Positions 6,518 to 8,450 of a stretch of DNA of 8,450 bases are shown here, piece after piece. Below the pieces are notes generated by a model, which was not told the origin of the DNA, made no database searches, and saw nothing but the letters and a program-made list of their open reading frames with translations. The first letter of the stretch is position 1. Each line of letters opens with the position of its first letter. The DNA comes from Desulfobacterales bacterium (GTDB taxonomy: Bacteria; Desulfobacterota; Desulfobacteria; Desulfobacterales; JAUWMJ01), in the NCBI GenBank assembly GCA_030613225.1, contig JAUWMJ010000105.1:1-8450 (forward strand). The letters are read 5' to 3'. The position numbers and the translations under genes are program-made.

Positions 6518-6577
6518 CAGTTTAGTTCATATGAACAAAGAGTGTGCCAGTTTAGTTCATATAAGCAAAGAGTGTGC
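6518..6577. repeat. 30-bp tandem duplication carrying two promoter copies
   Basis: Units 6518-6547 and 6548-6577 are directly adjacent and differ at only two bases (ATGAAC against ATAAGC in the middle). The unit nearer the gene contains a perfect 12-base palindrome, GTTCATATGAAC (6525-6536); in the other unit it is broken. Each unit carries one copy of a -24/-12 promoter on the minus strand, so the duplication copied a whole promoter. Confidence 0.9.
6534..6549 (-). promoter_or_regulatory. Second, gene-proximal sigma-54 promoter copy with altered -12
   Basis: This is the copy in the gene-proximal repeat unit: TGGCACACTCTTTGTT. The -24 TGGCAC is intact but the critical -12 GC reads GT, which usually weakens RpoN promoters strongly. 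The same two base differences create the palindrome GTTCATATGAAC over the -12 region, so it may now be a regulator site or simply a decaying copy. Confidence 0.45.
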
Positions 6578-6580
6578 CAA
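6564..6580 (-). promoter_or_regulatory. Sigma-54 (-24/-12) promoter, consensus copy
   Basis: The minus strand reads TTGGCACACTCTTTGCTTAT. This matches the RpoN consensus TGGCAC-N5-TTGCW exactly, with GG and GC separated by ten bases. Predicted transcription start is near 6553, giving a leader of about 60 bases to the EF-hand ATG. RpoN promoters need an AAA+ activator bound upstream; candidate sites are not certain, though GTTAAC occurs at 6680-6685 and 6721-6726. Confidence 0.75.
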
Positions 6581-6737
6581 TGATTAAAATTACATTTGTT
6601 GAATTGAAAACATTCTGTTATTTAAAAGGAAAATAAATTATTGGTTAGATGGATCGAGGTCAATAACATTAAGTGAACTGTTAACGTTATGTTAATTTGT
6701 ATGCTGATATTTAATATACCGTTAACACTTTTGGTAA

Positions 6738-7047
6738 AAATATAAACCCGGCAAATGGATTTTCCCCGGCATTAAACAAGAAAAGCACATTGGCTATACA
6801 GCAGCCAGAACCGCTTTTGTTAAAGCAAAAAAAAGCCGGCATAAAAAGAGGCCTGGGGCTCCATAGCCTCAGTCAGTTTTGCAACCCATCTTCTTGCTCA
6901 GGGCACAGATCTTTTCACCATCAAGCAACTCCTTGGTCATACCTCCATAAAACCACCATCATTTATCTTCACCTGATTCAACAAAGGATCACAGAATTTA
7001 AAAGCCCTCTTGACGCCCTGTATGAGGATCAGGAGGAGCAAAAATGA
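6738..7047 (+). pseudogene. C-terminal remnant of a tyrosine recombinase (XerD-like, IS91-associated type)
   Basis: Joining frames reconstructs the catalytic half of a tyrosine recombinase. KYKPGKWIFPG and HIGYTAARTAFVKAKK read in one frame from 6738. After an A8 run at about 6827-6834 (one base too many) KKAGIKRGLGLHSL follows. Near 6870 about two bases are missing and the frame moves to SFATHLLAQGTDLFTIKQLL and GHTSIK. At about 6950 one A is lost and it returns to TTIIYLHLIQQRITEFKSPL plus DAL. The HxxR box is damaged (LHSLSQ) while the GH and nucleophile Tyr (IIYLHL) regions survive. The SPLD ending is typical of recombinases found with IS91-like elements. Three frameshifts and a missing N-terminus mean it is dead. 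The 85-residue ORF at 6790-7047 is an artefact of two compensating shifts. Confidence 0.75.
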
Positions 7048-7099
7048 AGAATTTCAACCCCGTCCTCCTTTCCTATGGATAAAATGAATTTTTTTGTCC

Positions 7100-7144
7100 T
7101 TCCGGCCTGCCTGTGCGTCGCACGCAAACAGGCGAAAACCGGAA
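7100..7144. repeat. Nested hairpin repeat (CCGGAATCCAG type)
   Basis: The outer arms TTCCGG (7100-7105) and CCGGAA (7139-7144) enclose inner arms GCCTGTGCGT (7109-7118) and ACGC-AA-ACAGGC (7122-7133), which pair over ten positions with a two-base bulge and a three-base loop. It is followed by TCCAGCAATTT. This resembles the short mobile hairpins that end CCGGAATCCAG in many Desulfobacterota genomes. It sits between the recombinase remnant and the hicA promoter. Confidence 0.6.
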
Positions 7145-7159
7145 TCCAGCAATTTTATT

Positions 7160-7204
7160 TTCGGACATTTTTGTCTTGACATTCGGACAAAAAAGACCTA
7201 TAAA
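7160..7204 (+). promoter_or_regulatory. hicAB promoter with candidate operator repeats
   Basis: TTGACA (7176-7181), 17 bases, then TATAAA (7199-7204) is a near-consensus sigma-70 promoter. The -35 is flanked by two direct TTCGGACA copies (7160-7167 and 7182-7189), 22 bases apart and thus on the same DNA face. There is also an inverted GACA-TTTT-TGTC at 7164-7175 abutting the -35. These are good candidates for HicB autoregulatory operators. Start would fall at about 7210-7212, on the hicA ATG itself. Confidence 0.75.
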
Positions 7205-7209
7205 AAACT

Positions 7210-7425
7210 ATGAACGGCAACGAACTTCTCAAAAAACTGAAGAAGCTTGGCAAGCAAGCTAATATCGCTGTTCATTTTGAGACGAAACGAGGCAAGGGTA
7301 GTCATGGCACCTTGTATTACGGAAGCCGTAAAACTACCCTGAAAGACCGCAAAAAAGAAATAGGCCCAGGCCTTCTACGCAAAATGCTTGCTGAACTTGG
7401 CATTGAAAAAAATGACATGAAATAA
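7210..7425 (+). CDS. hicA: HicA-family mRNA interferase toxin
   Basis: This 71-residue basic protein has the HicA layout: an N-terminal helix (MNGNELLKKLKKLGKQ), strands with the catalytic-type G-S-H triplet (His32 in KGSHGTLYYG), then KTTLKDRKKEIGPGLLRKML and a short C-terminal helix. HicA has a dsRBD-like fold and cleaves mRNA using this His; length is as expected for the family. It is followed after 12 bases by the antitoxin gene. The ATG has no upstream ribosome-binding site, and the -10 box ends only five bases before it, so the transcript is probably leaderless. All key residues are present, so it should be active unless bound by HicB. Confidence 0.9.
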   Translation: MNGNELLKKLKKLGKQANIAVHFETKRGKGSHGTLYYGSRKTTLKDRKKEIGPGLLRKMLAELGIEKNDMK

Positions 7426-7437
7426 GGATATAGCCGC

Positions 7438-7872
7438 ATGTTTAAATTTACCTATCCAGCTAAAGTCGAAAAAGACGAGGCCGGTTTTTTCCTGGTCACA
7501 TTTCCGGATATTCATTTTGCCGCAACCGACGGCAAAACGATGGCTGAAGCTCTGGAAGAAGCACGAGATTGCCTGGAGGAAGCCATAGCTGTTTCAATTG
7601 CTGACAACCTTAATTTTCCGTTCCCTTCACCTATTCGCAAAGGCCTGCACGCCATCCCGCTGACCGCACGAATGTCTGCCAAGGCTGCTCTTTACATTGC
7701 AGTACGTGAAACAGGCATCGGTAAATCAGAACTTGCGCGCAGGCTTGGTGTGGATGAAAAGGAGATACGCCGGATGCTTTCTCCCAGGCATCAAACCAAG
7801 CTGCCACGCATAGAGCAGGCTCTTTCGGCTCTTGGCTATCAATTGTCTGTCTCCTTGCAAAAAGCTGCTTAA
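7438..7872 (+). CDS. hicB: HicB-family antitoxin with C-terminal DNA-binding helix-turn-helix
   Basis: This 144-residue protein follows hicA with its own AAGGA ribosome-binding site (7424-7428) overlapping the hicA stop. The N-terminal half (residues 1-55) is the HicB partial RNase H-like fold: YPAKVEKDEAGFFLVTFPDI, then DGKTMAEALEEARDCLEEAI. The C-terminal half (about 93-133) carries an XRE-like helix-turn-helix, KSELARRLGVDEKEIRRML, followed by IEQALSALGY. It should neutralise HicA by covering its active site and repress the shared promoter. The toxin-first order is usual for hicAB. Because hicB has a good ribosome-binding site and hicA has none, antitoxin translation should exceed toxin translation. 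Confidence 0.92.
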   Translation: MFKFTYPAKVEKDEAGFFLVTFPDIHFAATDGKTMAEALEEARDCLEEAIAVSIADNLNFPFPSPIRKGLHAIPLTARMSAKAALYIAVRETGIGKSELARRLGVDEKEIRRMLSPRHQTKLPRIEQALSALGYQLSVSLQKAA

Positions 7873-7894
7873 AAGGGATAGGTCCAGGCCTTTT
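7871..7894 (+). terminator. Candidate hicAB terminator
   Basis: AAAAGG (7871-7876) pairs with CCTTTT (7889-7894) around a 12-base loop and runs into a T tract (CCTTTTT). It begins at the hicB TAA itself. The stem is short, so efficiency is uncertain. Confidence 0.35.
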
Positions 7895-8175
7895 TCCATG
7901 TGCCATTTTCTGCGGGTTTATAGACTATGTTTTTAGCCCTGCTCCGAATCAAACTGTTAATTATGTAAAGGGCCATTTAGCCCGCCAGGTGAGCCCCTTA
8001 ATATTAAAAATCAGATGCGAAGTCCCGGCTTTTTCGAGCGCAGGTCGTAAAGTGTAAGGTAAGCGGCTGTCTAATTTTAATGATCTATTCCCGCCCACCG
8101 TCCGGATTTCGTATACTTTTTGGATCAGGCGTGCCCGGTTTCCAATCAAGTTGAGGACAAGCGTGAAGACCAGGG
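7895..8175. other. Unassigned repeat-like stretch between convergent genes
   Basis: No gene is recognised here. A minus-strand frame of 78 codons (8197-7961) is open and includes GNRARLIQKVYEIRTVGG, then KLDSRLPYTLRPALEKAG and GLTWRAKWPFT. The RLIQKVYE wording is reminiscent of the conserved RLIQKIYEVDPL box near the end of IS91-like transposases, but the Cys pair that should follow is absent. The frame overlaps the end of the neighbouring 4Fe-4S gene by 22 bases and has no clear ribosome-binding site. Small inverted repeats such as GGGC-CATTTA-GCCC (7973-7986) are present. I regard it as a dispersed-repeat or element remnant of unknown type. Confidence 0.3.
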
Positions 8176-8450
8176 TCAAAGGGAACGATCCAAACAAAGC
8201 CTGATATTACGGGAAATAATTTCCAGATCATCCGTCATGCAAAGCCTGTCCAGTTTATTCAGGGTCTCTATGGGTAGATTCTCTTTTGCTGGACGATTAA
8301 GGATCATCCCTGTTTCCTCCTCGGTAAATTCACATTTAAAATCTGTTTTTTTATTCAGATGTTTGTTTAAGGGGCAATGCTTTTGACAAATCATGCAGCC
8401 CACGACACAATGATGCACTTCAGGATCCAGCCAATCCGGAAAATCAGCGG
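8176..8450 (-). CDS. C-terminal part of a 4Fe-4S double-cluster-binding protein (QueG-like)
   Basis: The frame is open from the window's right edge to TGA 8178-8176, showing the last 90 residues; the N-terminal part lies outside. The key motif is C-x3-C-x2-C-x3-C-P (visible residues 14, 18, 21, 25; HHCVVGCMICQKHCPLNK), which ligates a 4Fe-4S cluster, preceded by FPDWLDPEV. The tail matches the family layout FTEEET, LP.E...KL, then the terminal RNIRLCL. These proteins are related to epoxyqueuosine reductase, but many are uncharacterised paralogues, and this C-terminal form (WLDPE..H-C..GC..CQ..CP.NK) is that of the general double-cluster group rather than classic QueG. A GTG at 8418 is internal, not the start. 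The final three codons (RSL) may derive from the adjacent repeat-like DNA. Confidence 0.8.
   Translation of the reverse strand, partial: ADFPDWLDPEVHHCVVGCMICQKHCPLNKHLNKKTDFKCEFTEEETGMILNRPAKENLPIETLNKLDRLCMTDDLEIISRNIRLCLDRSL

Noticed and set aside
6790..7047. An 85-residue hypothetical protein
   Set aside because: Its middle is an out-of-frame reading of recombinase sequence; the correct residues appear in another frame.
7631..7906. A 91-residue minus-strand ORF
   Set aside because: It lies antisense to hicB and shows no family resemblance.
8120..8386. An 88-residue plus-strand ORF
   Set aside because: It is antisense to the 4Fe-4S protein end, whose cysteine motif is unmistakable.

Overview
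The window looks like a chromosomal segment of a Gram-negative anaerobe, most likely a Desulfobacterota (Desulfobacterales-type) bacterium. This rests on family resemblance of the proteins, on a QueG-like double 4Fe-4S protein, on remnants of a REP-associated Y1 transposase, and on intergenic heptamer and CCGGAATCCAG-type repeats that I associate with that group. No rRNA or other decisive taxonomic marker is present, so the assignment is an inference.

Layout. (1) Positions 1-2284, plus strand: a three-gene operon with a Crp/Fnr-type regulator (cut by the window's left edge), a stand-alone cyclic-nucleotide-binding-domain protein, and an AI-2E/PerM-type permease. (2) Positions 2356-4819, minus strand, convergent with the first operon: two overlapping beta-ketoacyl synthase genes. 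The upstream one keeps the Cys-His-His triad. The downstream one has lost all three residues, so the pair looks like a type II polyketide or aryl-polyene style KS/chain-length-factor heterodimer. No acyl carrier protein lies beside it. (3) Positions 4820-6139: a repeat- and remnant-rich stretch holding heptanucleotide arrays in both orientations, a decayed ORF stitched from a Y1 transposase tail, a lipase-like piece and a YD-repeat piece, and a foldable GC-rich segment. (4) Positions 6140-6580, minus strand: a small exported EF-hand protein with a strong terminator and a tandemly duplicated sigma-54 (-24/-12) promoter. (5) Positions 6738-7047: a tyrosine-recombinase C-terminus broken by three frameshifts. 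(6) Positions 7100-7894: a hairpin repeat and a hicAB toxin-antitoxin operon whose near-consensus sigma-70 promoter sits so close to the hicA ATG that the transcript should be leaderless. (7) Positions 7895-8450: an unassigned repeat-like stretch, then the C-terminal end of a 4Fe-4S double-cluster protein on the minus strand, running off the right edge.

The first two blocks look like stable core or accessory metabolism. From about 4850 to 8175 the DNA looks like a turnover zone where mobile-element debris accumulated, with the EF-hand gene and hicAB as the only intact genes. The best-supported unusual signals are the triad-less KS partner, the duplicated sigma-54 promoter with a changed -12 element, and the leaderless hicA promoter.
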